A DNA stretch of 64,000 nucleotides from Nansenia antarctica (Eukaryota > Chordata > Actinopteri > Argentiniformes > Microstomatidae), in the NCBI GenBank assembly GCA_963989245.1, contig OZ022341.1, positions 56,623,128 through 56,687,127 of the forward strand. The letters are read 5' to 3'. Made by a program: the position numbers and the translations under genes. The notes beneath the pieces were generated by a model. The model saw only the letters and a list, made by a program, of their open reading frames with translations. It ran no database searches and was not told the DNA's origin. Positions within the stretch are counted from its first letter, which is position 1, and each line of letters starts with the position of its first letter. Below are positions 14,701 through 25,892 of this stretch, piece after piece.

Positions 14701-16169
14701 CCATTCATGACATGTTTGGCATGACAACAGGCTAGTTGGCTAGTTTACTAAAGCAGATACAGATCAGGAGCCTGGTTTAACCAAGGATAGGTTTGAATCA
14801 GTCTACAACAGGCCATGACAACAGCAACTGGCCTCACAAAAATGAAACCTCAGTGCCACATGGGTCATAACGAATTCTCAAATCGCCTCCTTTTGTGCTA
14901 CAGTAAATACGCCCTAATACGTTTATTGAGGCTCTCTCAGACGTGGCATTTCATGGCCTTCGGTGTGGTTTCCCACATGGCGTTATTAAGGGATTACACT
15001 TTTTTCCTGTATGTTTGTGAGAACCCATACATTATGATGCTTTTTTTGGTAATCATCCTTCCAACATCCATCTGTCCAATCTAATCTATAGTCTCAGTTC
15101 TGATCCTTCCAACACATGGCGATATACAGTACACCCAGGTTGTTGTTCTCCTCTGTAGATTAGATGACAAGAGGATATGTTGTTATTGAGAGAGTAGAGT
15201 CTGATAACTATATTGGCATGAACAAAAGATAGCTCAAATCCATCATCTGGGCATGGTGGGGTTTTATATTTCATTAACGGTGGGGTAAAACAAATGTAGG
15301 TGGAAATACATCCAAAGAACAGAGCAGGCTTAATAAGGCACTGTTAATACTCTAATACTAGTTAATAGTTAATAGTTCATAATAATAGTTAAAAATAATA
15401 TCAATATTCTTTAATTCTTTGACTAACTGCCTCCCATATGTTCCACTTCAGTGAACTAAACCGAATTTAAATGGGAAATCTCTCTAACCATTATTGCACA
15501 TTGTGGCCAATGCACTCTAATTAATGCTGTAAACAGGGTCTCCAATGCACTGCATCATGTTTTCAGATTACTTCTTGATTGTAAGCTAAGGGAAAACAAA
15601 CGTTGTCTTAATTTGCGTTGTATGCAAAGTCGGGAAATATATTTCACTAGAGGTTTCAATGTGCCCAATAAGTCTGGTCCCACAAAAACCGTAACAACAT
15701 TCAGACTGAATACTGGCTTATGTGTTGTTATACTATACCAATTAGACTTGGGTCGGTATTAGAATTGTCAAACTGTTATACCTTACCTGCAATCATCTGT
15801 GAACCATATTACAGCAAGTATGTGACTTGTGCCATGAAACATAAAATCAAATCGTTTTGTAACCATTTAAAAAAAAAAATACTTTCACATTTTTCCCCAC
15901 TACCAAAGGACACGACAAAGATAGTCAGGCAAATGTGACAGAATAGGCATAGTGCCATCAACTCCTTCACATTCATGGGTCCAGTCCAATACATAATGCA
16001 GATAGGATGCTTGAATGAAAGAAGGGTGCTGACATTGTCATGTTGATTCAAAACCATACCGGCAGGACTAACTTCTTCAATAGCAAGCCCTTTAAAACTC
16101 AGAAACAGTTGAAATAACACAGTACCATTTATATGGCCCCTCCCGTTTTCAGTTGCTTGTTGATTCAAC

Positions 16170-16172
<3 letters not shown>
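11736..16172. other. Intergenic, no gene recognised
   Basis: About 4.4 kb of mostly unique sequence with a (CTCC)n run at 13844-13865. No frame shows a recognisable domain. Confidence 0.45.
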
Positions 16173-16226
<54 letters not shown>

Positions 16227-16262
16227 ATGTGTGTGTGTGTGTGTGCATGCGTGCGTGCGTGT
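16173..16262. repeat. (TG)n microsatellite
   Basis: Long TG array with CATG/CGTG interruptions towards its right end. Confidence 0.95.
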
Positions 16263-17204
16263 CTTCACTGCCTGATCACTGCTTGCACTACTTTAAAAAA
16301 TAAATTTAAAAAAATGTCTTTATGTGACATACTGTACACGATGCAAATTACAGGAGACTGGCAACTATGAGCTTGGATACAGCAAACATACTAATACACA
16401 GATAATTGAACTGCTTAATTAAACTAATTAGCCCTGTTTCTATGCAGCCCATTTATAAAATGAAACTGCAGAAAAGTCACTCAGTTGCCCACAACAATGT
16501 TGTGGACCCTAGCCCTATTGAGAGTTACAAATATAGTTCAGGAGACTCTCCATGTCATCTTTACAGAACTTTACCTCTTTATCGTACTAAAGTGCATGTC
16601 ATTGACCAGATTTTTTTTTTAATACAGTGTTACAGAAATTCTCTTACCATGGAAACTCATATTTTCACTCAAGCAGAAAAGGAGGAAATCACAGTTATCA
16701 CACAGTACTGATATTTTTAAGTTGCCTAGTAACCAGTGCTTCATGCATGGCTACATTTGCGAAAAGGAGAACAGTAAGAAGACCTTTCTGAAGACCTTTT
16801 AGTAGCACTTCATTTTACAGGTACTTACATGGTAAAATGGTAATAACACAATAATAACCTAGGAATTACTCATTTGTTTCTGTGGTATGCATTATAACAA
16901 TCATTGGTACCAGGTAATTGTGTTGAATTATAATTAGTAATTACAAAAAAGTTGCCAGAAACCACATCAGTTCTTAGTGAATTCCAGGTAAATAAGTCTC
17001 TCTTGGAATGGAGACTTTATCTCAATGTGACTAACCTGGATAAATAAATGTTAAATAAAAAGTCAAAATGCCTAGTCAAAATGCCTTTTACAATTAATAT
17101 CTAAGTGAAAAGAAGAAAAACCTAACCTCTAAATGGTACAAAGTTAAACATGACACATTTCATCACATTTTAAAGCAAGTTTACAGATCAAAATAATAAT
17201 TAAA
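16263..17204. other. Intergenic, two RFX-like motifs
   Basis: No gene recognised. TTACCATGGAAAC near 16645 and GTTGCCTAGTAAC at 16721-16733 resemble RFX X-box sites and lie about 80 bp apart. Confidence 0.4.
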
Positions 17205-18320
17205 AAAAAAGGCCTTGTGCAAAAGTTTGGGAATCCTGTCAGCTACTTTGTAACTTCTCCTCGGGCAACTATAACAGCTTGCAAATGCTTCTTTCAATTA
17301 TTGTTTGGGGAATTTTCCCCCATTCTTCCTGGCAGAACACCTCTAGCTCAGAAATATTCTTCGGCCTTCTTGCATGCACGGCATGTTTGAGATCTCTCCA
17401 CAGAATTTCAATAATATTCAAGTCTGGGGACTGTGATGACTATTCCAAAACCTTCATCCGTCTTTCCTGGAGGTACTTCATGGTTGATTTTGAGGTATGC
17501 TTCGGGTCATTGTCTTGCTGGAATACCCAATGATACCCTTCGAACATTAGCCTCTAGAATGTTTTGATATTTGGTGGAATCCATTTTTCCTTCCACCTGC
17601 ACAATATTGCCTGTGCCCCCAGCTGCTACACAACCCCAAAGCATAATGGATCCACCTCCATGCTTAATAGTTGGCAAGGTGTTCTTCTCTACAAATGTTT
17701 CACCCTTTTTTCTCCAAACATACCTTCTTTAGTTGTGGCCAAAAAGTTAAATTTTGGTTTCGTCAATCCAAAGCACATTGTTCCAATAGGCTTCAGGTTT
17801 CTCAAGGTTTTCTTTTGCATACTTCAAATGCTTAATTTTGTGTTGAGGTCATAGAATAGGCTTCTATCTGGCAACTTTGCCATGTAGGTCTTTGTTGTTT
17901 AAGGTATGCTGTATTGTTGTCCTGTGAACAACTAGGCTGGTGTCTGCTACTCTTTTTTTTTTTTTTTTTACAGCTCTTTTGCAGTGATGTGTGCCATTCT
18001 ATCTGAACATTTTCTTGATCTTCCAGATCTTGCCTTGAGTTCAATTGTTCCATTTATTTTCCATTTTCTGATGATGTTTCTGACAGTGGTAATGGGTAGT
18101 TTGAAACATTGCGAGAGTTTTTTGTAGCCTTCTCCTTGATGGTGGAAGTGAACTATCTTGATTCTGACATCCTTGGACAACTGTAAAGGAACCCATGTTT
18201 TTTAACATCAGACACAACAGCCTCCGCAGTCGGATACTTTAGAAGAACATCATTAGAAGATCATTATAAAACAACTTGAGCACACAGCTAATCTGACAGT
18301 TCTCATGCAAAAGGGTCTAG
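17205..18320 (-). mobile_element. Tc1/mariner-type transposon, decayed
   Basis: The minus strand encodes a Tc1-family transposase broken by stops and frameshifts. The N-terminal helix-turn-helix is readable at 18180-17968 (MSKDVRIKIVHFHHQGEGYK, then LPITTVRNIIRKWK and a basic GRSRK stretch). Further along are the second catalytic Asp context VFQQDNDPKHT (near 17526-17490) and the Glu context SPDLNIIEILW (near 17440-17400), so two of the DD(34)E catalytic residues are visible. A poly-T run at 17951-17969 interrupts the frame after the DNA-binding part. Both ends have a GCAAAAG string as degraded inverted repeats. Inactive. Confidence 0.88.
17215..18180 (-). pseudogene. Tc1-like transposase pseudogene
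   Basis: The coding remnant of the Tc1 element. It starts at the ATG complementary to 18178-18180 and keeps about 70 intact codons of the paired-like DNA-binding domain. After that it needs several frame changes and passes internal stops through the catalytic domain. Family proteins are about 340 aa, and nearly that span is represented here in pieces. Confidence 0.8.
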
Positions 18321-18470
18321 CACCTATGCTACCTATTGCCCATAGGCAAAGAGTCACACTATCTTCCGCCATTTTAGTGAAGCTTAATTGCAGCACTATT
18401 TTGGTGTGTAGGCAAGTGGTTTCTCTCTAGGGAGATTTTACTCATTTTGGTTGTTGTCCCTGCTACAGTG

Positions 18471-18471
<1 letters not shown>

Positions 18472-18502
<31 letters not shown>
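18472..18502. repeat. (TG)n microsatellite
   Basis: Short TG array just before the DIRS remnant. Confidence 0.9.
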
Positions 18503-18503
<1 letters not shown>

Positions 18504-18559
18504 TCATTCTCCCCCTTGCCCCTGGCCATATTGGAACCTCAATTGCCAACCTCAACCTA

Positions 18560-19930
18560 GGGTTGCATGCTTGCACACAGAGACCTGATGAAAGTCATTC
18601 GCCCAAATGGTTGCTTCACAAAGATCGACCTTAAAGATGGGTATTTCCACATCAAGGTTTGTCAGACACAGGAGGTATCTGGCCCCTCCGAAGAGCAGGT
18701 GTTGGATCACACAGCACCGCTGAAACATCTGCTCAATCTAGGCTTACAGATGAATTGTGCCAAATCTCAATCATTTCCAGCCAAACGGTGGCCTTTTAGG
18801 TGTGACCATACACTCGAATCTTGCTCAAAACTTCTTGCACTCCAGACAGACAATCTGCCTGGGTTGTCTGCAGGTATTTCGTCCAGCTACGTGGGGGTTT
18901 GGTATGAGTGCTTGTGTCCATACAGTATCTGCCAGCACTGGAGTGATGGAGAGACCTGTGGGGAGCGTCTTCGATAGGGTTGGGTACCGAAAACCTATAC
19001 ATCCGGTACATACCGGACCGAATTGCAACGGAGATTTCGGTACCTCATTTCGGTAGCTCTCTCGCCCCCTGGTTTGCTCCGAAACGGACGTTACATGCAA
19101 CAGTCAACCGCACGTGCCATCCCCTGTTAACGTTCCACTGATCAGTGCGTGTAGTGGTGGTGAGCTGAGCAGTTGTGTGACGAAGAGTGAAGAAGAGTGA
19201 GTGATAGGGGTGGGACAAAATATTGATATGGCGATTATCGTATCGTGGCCTCTTGTGATCCGATTATTCTTTCACATGGTAATATATCAGGTTTTTTGGC
19301 GGCAGCTTAACCTATGACATGCAAGCAATAAGTGCAATTTTTTATGTTGTCTCTCAGCCGCACGCGTCGTATTCCCACGCTGTGGGTCAGACTTTTTCAA
19401 AATAAGCACACAGAAGCCATTAAAAAGGTTTATTTTGAAAGTCTCACCCTGTGTCTGATCCTGATGTTATAGAAGCAGCGTAGCAGCAGGGTATAAGCTA
19501 GGTAAAGGGGTACGCAAGCCAGTCTAGGGCTGCGTTCGTAAATTCGCTCTGAGAGCGACGTGTTGAGACGTGTTCGTGTTTGGGGCTGTGTGATCATCTA
19601 ATTATGTGTAGCTATGTGTCAGGAGTTTTATTTGTATTTATTTTAATTTGAGTGTATATTTAACTGTAATATATATTGTGCCTCAGCAATAAAAAAGTTA
19701 AATCTGTTTTTTAAGTATCAAAAGTATTGATTTCGGTACAGTTTCGGTTTGGCACCGGTATCGGATAAAACCCAAACGATACCCAACCCTAGTCCTCGAG
19801 CAAAGAATTGTGAAGACAGATGTGTCACAGATGCGTCACATGGATGGGAGGGATTTACTCAACAGACGCTTAGTAAGCAGCATTTGGACATAAATATGAC
19901 ACGGTCTGGTGAGAAGGTCCACATGCCAGC
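18560..19930 (+). mobile_element. DIRS-type retrotransposon remnant (RT and RNase H pieces)
   Basis: Reverse transcriptase motif A reads CFTKIDLKDGYFHIKV at 18612-18660, the DIRS-like form DLKDAYFHI. The sequence then jumps by deletion to HLLNLGLQMNCAKS (18727-18770), the segment after the catalytic YxDD motif, and changes frame. An RNase H-like piece CVTDASHGWEGFTQQ lies at about 19825-19870. A hAT element at 18975-19791 separates the RT and RNase H pieces. No tyrosine recombinase seen. A non-functional fossil; assignment to DIRS over other LTR-type RTs rests on motif form. Confidence 0.65.
18975..19791. mobile_element. Non-autonomous hAT-type element inserted in the DIRS remnant
   Basis: Inverted ends TAGGGTTGGGTACC (18975) and GATACCCAACCCTA (to 19791). 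The 8-bp target duplication GTCTTCGA (18967-18974) / GTCCTCGA (19792-19799) has one mismatch. Inside are a second repeat-like start GGGGTGGGACAAAATATTG (19207) and a GCGTTCGTAAATTCGCTCTG segment related to the small repeat inside the elements at 32.8 and 49.7 kb. No transposase. Confidence 0.8.
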
Positions 19931-20019
19931 AATTTATGGAGGACCAAGTCTGTCAAAATTAACAATAAATATATAGATAAATAAATGAGTGTATGAATAA
20001 ATAAATGAATGAATACACA

Positions 20020-20215
20020 CAGTAATAACGAAATACATTTCTATATTTATTTATTCTTTTACGCATTAATTCTGTTTTCCACATTGTTTTCCACATTCAT
20101 TCTTTCTTTTCCACATTGTTTTCCACATTCATTCTTTCTTTTCCACATTGTTTTCCACATTCTTTTCCACTTTCATTCTTTCTTTTCCACATTCATTCTT
20201 TCATTCTTTCCCCGA
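20020..20215. repeat. Minisatellite in the left inverted arm
   Basis: Irregular tandem units of about 20-26 bp built on TTTTCCACATTCATTCTTTC. The inverse array is in the right arm at 29500-29635. Confidence 0.85.
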
Positions 20216-20220
20216 TTATC

Positions 20221-20335
20221 AGATCTGTATGCAAATATGGGGGCGTGTCTCTCATTTTCAATGGTTGATGCCCCACGCATTTTCATTGGTTGATGCCCCA
20301 CGGATTTTCATTGGTTGATACCGCTCGTAACGTGG
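20221..20335. promoter_or_regulatory. Octamer plus CCAAT-box module, left arm
   Basis: ATGCAAAT octamer at 20229-20236 followed by a degenerate and two perfect ATTGGTTGAT boxes (about 20260, 20285, 20309). Read on the minus strand this is CCAAT boxes, then an octamer, then TGATAATC where a TATA box could sit. Related modules occur at 28600-28850 (two, facing) and 29400-29490. Confidence 0.5.
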
Positions 20336-21200
20336 TAAAAGCGACAAAGTCGAGATCGTCCTTGGGCCAAACCATTTTTCATTACCATCTGGGTGGGCAA
20401 ATTCTAGATGTGATTTTTTTTATTCCTTTACATCCCTAGATTATGTTTTGATATGATATACCTTTTGGTTTGGCAGCTTATTAGTGGTTATCACCTCTTA
20501 AAGGTATGGACTGCTTTTCTTCAAAAAAGAGTTTTGCCAGAAAAAGTCCCCTGCCATATCTTGCTCCCCTTCGTATGATTCGCTCGTAGGTCGGGCTGTG
20601 GTTGTGATAGAGACGTGAGACCAGAGGGTTTTTTACGCATCCGAGTCTCCTGAACAGTAGATATCGACCCCTAGTCGATCAGACCTTCTTAGGCTGAGCT
20701 ATGGTCACGTTTCCGCACCTACCCCCCTGTAATATTGTTTCTTTTTTCTTGTATTGTTTCTTTTTTGTAATGTATTTGCCTTACTTTGATTCCTAGATAA
20801 ATGGTTCAAAAGGAAAACATTAAGTTGACAAATGTAAAACTGCACTGTTTGAATTGTAAATTATTTGTAGAAGACTAAACAGGTTTAGCATTTGGCCCAC
20901 CTAGTGCCTTAACTAGTGCGGGTCTCTGAAATAGAGGAATACATCTAGTTTGACATTAAATTACCAACCTTATTCTAAACTAAAATATTGTCAGGGTGCA
21001 GTAATTGGGGCAGATCTCATTACAACTTAGAGGCGCTACAAACAAGGAATCTTCTGTAAATTTAACGTAAATTAAGTTACATTAATATTACTACAATATA
21101 AAACCCTGTCTCAAGCCTGGGTACACAGCAGGCTAAAAACAGCCTAAAACATAATAAGTTAAAAACATTTAACTTTAACAAAAAAAAAACAAAAAAAAAA

Positions 21201-21960
21201 TCACAAGAATGAACACAGTTCAACAGTCAAAGGCCTTTTTGAATAAGGGAGCCAATGTAGTGAGTGTAGAATGGGGGCTATGTGGGGGTTATGTGCTCGT
21301 ATTTGCGGACTCTCATCAGGATCCTGGCAGCGCTGTTCTGGATGCATTGCAGCTTCTGTATGCTTTTGCCAGGAATCCCGATGAAGAGCGCATTGCAGTA
21401 GTCCAGTCTTGAGGAGATAAAGGCATGGACAAGTTTCTCTGCATCTGAGGGTTAGAGTGGGACGGAGTTTGGAAATATTTCTGAGATGATAGGAGGTTTT
21501 GCACAGGTGTTTTATATGGTCACTGAAGGTCAGGTGAGGGTCAAACCTAGGGAAAGCAACTTCCTTCTCTAGCACCTTGGACAGGAAGGCAAGGTTGGAG
21601 ACAGGCCTATTGTTGGCTAGAACCTCCGGGTCCAGGGTGGGCTTCTTGAAAAGGGGGCGGATGACAGAGACTTTGAGAGCAGGTGAGACATGACCAGTTC
21701 GAAGGGAGAGGTTAACAGCTTGAGTAATGAATGGGCTGAGAATGGGGATGTATGACTCGAGCAGAGCAGTGGGAATGGGGTCCAGGGCGCAAGTGCATGA
21801 TTTCATACCTCTAAGGATTTCAATAATGTGGCTCTGCTGAACCTCTGTGAAGCATGGGAGGGATGGCAAACTCCCAGGCGAGGGGTTGGTAGCAGAGGGA
21901 GACAGAGAGGAGGAGCTGGGCATCAGAGATCGAATGTTGTTGACCTTGGATCTGCATCGC
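21201..21960 (-). pseudogene. LINE reverse transcriptase remnant with internal deletion
   Basis: The minus-strand frame carries the region before RT motif A (CALDPIPTALLESYIPILSP, PALKVSVIRPLFKKPTLDPE, NNRPVSNLAFLSKVLEK). It then jumps to the C-terminal part (FSDHIKHLCKTSYHLRNISK, HIAPILHSLHWLPYSKR). The RT core with the catalytic aspartates is deleted between them. The motifs match fish L2/CR1/Jockey-like LINEs. A dead copy without endonuclease domain. Confidence 0.8.
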
Positions 21961-22035
21961 TGCTCTGTAGCTTCAGTAGTGGGAGATGGTTGTGGCTTCA
22001 GGAAATGGTTTATGGTGGAAAAAACTAGCTAGCTA

Positions 22036-22037
22036 GT

Positions 22038-22085
<48 letters not shown>

Positions 22086-22130
22086 TTGAATTTATATAGC
22101 ACCTTTCAGGGAACCCAAGGTCGCTTAGTT
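22036..22130. repeat. (ATA)n microsatellite and short SINE/LINE tail
   Basis: About 49 bp of AAT/ATA units followed by TTGAATTTATATAGCACCTT, the kind of 3' end shared by fish SINEs and LINEs. Confidence 0.8.
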
Positions 22131-22409
22131 ATCTAACTAGCTAGATATACATTACCACTAACTCTAAACTAGCTTGCTAGCTTAAGTTACCTGAGGTAAC
22201 TTACCTCTAAATATGGATCTGACTGGGGCTAAGTTAATTTATTTGAAGGGGTAAACACACACTTTATTTGTTTTTTTGCTTTGAACAAATTACTTACCAA
22301 CAAGGCATCTGCCTATGGTCCTAGCGGTCACCAGCAACTAGACTCACTCACTGAACATGTACCTACAGAGATGTGTGAAATCTGGACATAAACAAAACCT
22401 TCCAAAAGG

Positions 22410-22505
22410 GTTTAGGCAAGGCAAGTTTATTTGTATAGCACATGTCATACGACAAGGACAATTCAAAGTGCATTATATGCACACATTATATAAAGACAAT
22501 AGCCT
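22410..22505. repeat. SINE/LINE 3'-end fragment
   Basis: GGCAAGTTTATTTGTATAGC and AATTCAAAGTGCATTATATG are typical of fish retroelement 3' ends. Short and truncated. Confidence 0.5.
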
Positions 22506-22739
22506 ATAGTAAGAGGAGTATAGTAAGATTTGTATGTATTGTATGTGTTATTATCCATATTCTAAAGGCTTGCTTAGATTAGTTTTTACTGATTAGATTT
22601 CTATTCTGGAAAAACGCCTATTTTAAATAGATAATGTATAATTTGTATATTTAAACATAAAAATTCAGAAAACAATACATGTACCCATCCATGGGTTTGA
22701 CCTTTCATCTGCCTCGGCCTCAGTGTCCTGCATTCAGGT

Positions 22740-22913
22740 CCACCAAAAAAAGAAAGTTCCCTGAGTGCCCTGCCATATTTTGCTCCCCTTCGCGTGAGTC
22801 GCGCGTAGCTCGGGCTGTGGTTGTGATAGAGTCATCATGAACTGTATGCGCCTGGGTCTCCTGAACAAGTAGAGACCAACCCCGAGACGTTCAGAGCTTC
22901 CTACGCTGAGCTA
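22740..22913 (-). repeat. Extra copy of the 5S-like module
   Basis: In direct orientation with the left-arm block at 20540-20705 and inverse to 28294-28440. On the minus strand the spaced strings GGAAGCT, CGGG, TGGT, TACTTG, GGAGACC (22901-22855) occur in the order and nearly the spacing of the internal control region of vertebrate 5S rRNA genes. The flanking parts do not look like 5S. Confidence 0.45.
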
Positions 22914-23410
22914 TGAATGAATGAATGAATGAATGAATGAATGAATGGTCTTTATTGTCATTAATACAGTACAGGTACCATACAACGAAATTTAGGAGGG
23001 GGGGCTTCCCTGGTGCTTGGAAAAAAGACTAAAAACAAGAAGGGAAAAGAGCTGGTTTACATAAATAAAGGCTATGTACACTATCTACTATACTATACTA
23101 CTATACTATACAATAAAACACTGTGCTGTACTCTATGCTATGCTATAAATATCCTAACTTTTCCTATATCTGAACCTTATGTACACAAGGGTTGTCATAT
23201 TGCACATAGTATTGTTGCACATTCATTTAAAGTGTCGCAGTTTGCAGGTTTGAAATGTTCACAGTTGTATTTCAATATTGCACTTATGTTTACAATCTAG
23301 TAGCTGCCATCAAATTGTCTAGATTGTCCAGGGCCTAGAACCTAGGTCTTTGCTGTGTTCAGGGCCTGAATGGCCCTAGGGTAGAAGCTGAGCTTCAGTC
23401 TATTTGTCCG
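22911..23410. mobile_element. (GAAT)n tract and L2-like retroelement tail
   Basis: Eight or so GAAT units, then TCTTTATTGTCATTAATACA and ACCATACAACGAAATTTAGG, the 3'-end signature of fish L2-type elements. Similar tails occur at 33930-34030 and 50830-50930. It ends in GGTAGAAGCTGAGCTTCAGT just before a hairpin at 23430. Confidence 0.6.
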
Positions 23411-23429
23411 TGCGTGAATACAACATTGT

Positions 23430-23527
23430 CTATGGTAACTCTCCCGCACCTACCGCACAATACCTCCGGAAAACTGCAAAAAGTAGGCATTCACCGGTAG
23501 GGGGTAGGTGCGGGAAAGTTACCATAG
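23430..23527. repeat. Inverted repeat (hairpin)
   Basis: 24-bp arms at 23430-23453 (CTATGGTAACTCTCCCGCAC...) and 23504-23527, one mismatch, 50-base loop. The right arm is where the ZBED-type hAT element inserted. Confidence 0.85.
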
Positions 23528-23535
23528 CTCAGTGG

Positions 23536-25890
23536 CAGTGGCGGCTGGTGCTAAAATGTTTGGGTGGGGCACAGGTTAAGGGGGCATGCTCCACGGGGAA
23601 GAATATCAACTTTAAAATCTGGATTTACAGTCAATTTTAGCATGAGAATAGCTCTACCCCCCTGTACAGACCTCGCCATCCCCTCTACCCCCCTGTACAG
23701 ACCTCTTCATCCCCTCTACCCCCCTGTACAGACCTTTTCATCCCCTCTACCCACCTCTACAGACCTCTTCATCCCCTCTACCCACCTCTACAGACCTCTC
23801 CATCCCCTCTACCCACCTCTACAGACCTCTCCATCCCCTCTACCCCCTGTACAGACCTCTCCATCCCCTCTACCCCCTGTACAGACCTCTCCATCCCCTC
23901 TACCCCCTGTACAGACCTCTTCATGCCCTCTACCCTCCTCTACAGACCTCTTTATCCCCTCTACCCTCCTCTACAGACCTCTTCATCCCCTCTACCCCCC
24001 TGTACAGACCTCTTCATCCCCTCTACCCCCCCTGTACAGACCTCTCCATCCCCTCTACCCTCCTCTACAGACCTCTCCATCTTCTCTACCCCCCTGTACA
24101 GACCTCTTCATCCCCTCTACCCCCCCTGTACAGACCTCTCCATCCCCTCTACCCTCCTCTACAGACCTCTCCATCCCCTCTACCCCCCTGTACAGACCTC
24201 TTCATCCCCTCTACCCCCCTGTACAGACCTCTTCATCCCCTCTACCCCTCTGTACAGACCTCCTCATCCCCTCTACCCCCCTGTACAGACCTCTTCATAC
24301 CCTCTACCCCCTGTACAGACCTCTCCATCCCCTCTACCCCCTTGTACAGACCTCTTCATACCCTCTACCCCCCTGTACAGACCTCTTCATACCCTCTACC
24401 CCCCTGTACAGACCTCTTCATCCCCTCTACCCCCCTGTACAGACCTCTTCATCCCCTCTACCCCTCTGTACAGACCTCTTCATCCCCTCTACCCCTCTGT
24501 ACAGACCTCTTCATCCCCTGTACAGACCTCTTCATCCCCTCTACCCCCCTGTACAGACCTCTTCATCCCCTCTACCCCCCCTGTACAGACCTCTTCATCC
24601 CCTCTACCCCCCTGTACAGACCTCTTCATCCCCTCTACCCCTCTGTACAGACCTCTTCATCCCCTCTACCCCTCTGTACAGACCTCTTCATCCCCTGTAC
24701 AGACCTCTTCATCCCCTCTACCCCCCTGTACAGACCTCTTCATCCCCTCTACCCCCCCTGTACAGACCTCTTCATCCCCTCTACCCCCCTGTACAGACCT
24801 CTTCATCCCCTCTACCCCCCTGTACAGACCTCTCCATCCCCTCTACCCCCCCCTGTACAGACCTCTTCATCACCTCTACCCCCCCAGTTTTCTCTACAAT
24901 TTCTACAATTTTCTCTCTACAGTTTCTACACGTCAACGTGTACCGAAACACTTGTTTCCAACGTGGTCCTACGTTTCTCCTACACCAAGACACATACAAA
25001 GAGCATAGAAACATACAAAGAGCATAGAAACATACAAAGAGCATAGAAGATACAATCAGAATACAGTCTGCCATTCCTTCTCCCAGCATCGATTTGGTTT
25101 TCCTATCATGACTGAAGGACAGATGATTCACTTACTTACACAAGTTTGACTTCGGTAATAGGTCCAGTTGCAATATCATCAAGTTGGGAACAAAAGATGC
25201 CTCCTTCTAATCCATTTGTTCAATTTGTTTACAAAGTCCGGTAGTGGTTTGCTGTGTGATTTGCAGTATAGTTCCATATTCCCCCTGCGTGTTGGTCGCA
25301 CGGCAGCGGAGACGGTCGCTGATAATTAAGACCAGCAGTAGAATGTTGCCAATAGACATATTACACAAAACACAAAACGAACAAAACAAATAAAAACACG
25401 AAGCAAACATTACTAGCCGCCATAGCCATGTTAGCAGGTGCTAACACCATAGCATGTGCTATCACCATAGCAGGTGAACGAACGTGATCTGAAAGCTACG
25501 CCGGCCGTATGACATGACGTAAGCACGTACGATTCTTTGTGCATGTCCCAAAACCCCATAGACAAATGACCGAATGGCCTGAAGTTACCAAAATAGATTT
25601 TACATGCAAGTCTACGAGAACAGCCTAGTGCAATTTCGAGTAGATTGAAAGTTGCCCTGAAAGGGGCGGGACTTGAAGCTGATTGGAACATACTCCACAG
25701 AACACTAGCTGATTGGACTATGATATACTCCACAGAACACTAGCTGATTGGACTATACTCCACAGAACACTAGCTGATTGGACTATGATATTCAGAAGCA
25801 ACACTGTCTAGAAGTCATAGGAAAAAAATCTCTCTCTTCTCCCTTTGGTGGGGCATTGTCCAATTGCCCCTAATGAACCAGCCTCCCCTG
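23536..25890. mobile_element. Non-autonomous hAT element (CAGTGGCGGCTGG family) with internal minisatellite
   Basis: Ends CAGTGGCGGCTGGT (23536) and ACCAGCCTCCCCTG (to 25890), inverse with two mismatches. Perfect 8-bp target duplication CTCAGTGG at 23528-23535 and 25891-25898. The duplicated target contains the first six bases of the neighbouring hAT element, so this element landed in the very end of that one. It holds a 31-bp minisatellite, a triple repeat of ACATACAAAGAGCATAGAA (about 24993-25047), and a set of CACTAGCTGATTGGACTAT repeats (25705-25790). No transposase. Confidence 0.88.
23650..24890. repeat. 31-bp minisatellite, about 40 units
   Basis: Unit CCCCTCTACCCCCCTGTACAG plus ACCTCTTCAT, 31 bp with small length variants. 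None of the three plus-strand frames has a stop inside the array, which produces spurious frames of 234-487 codons. Pyrimidine-rich top strand. Not a protein-coding gene. Confidence 0.95.
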
Positions 25891-25892
25891 CT

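Noticed and set aside
23564..25027. 487-codon proline/serine-rich frame and two overlapping long frames
   Set aside because: Entirely produced by a 31-bp minisatellite lacking stops in three frames; begins and ends in unrelated transposon sequence.
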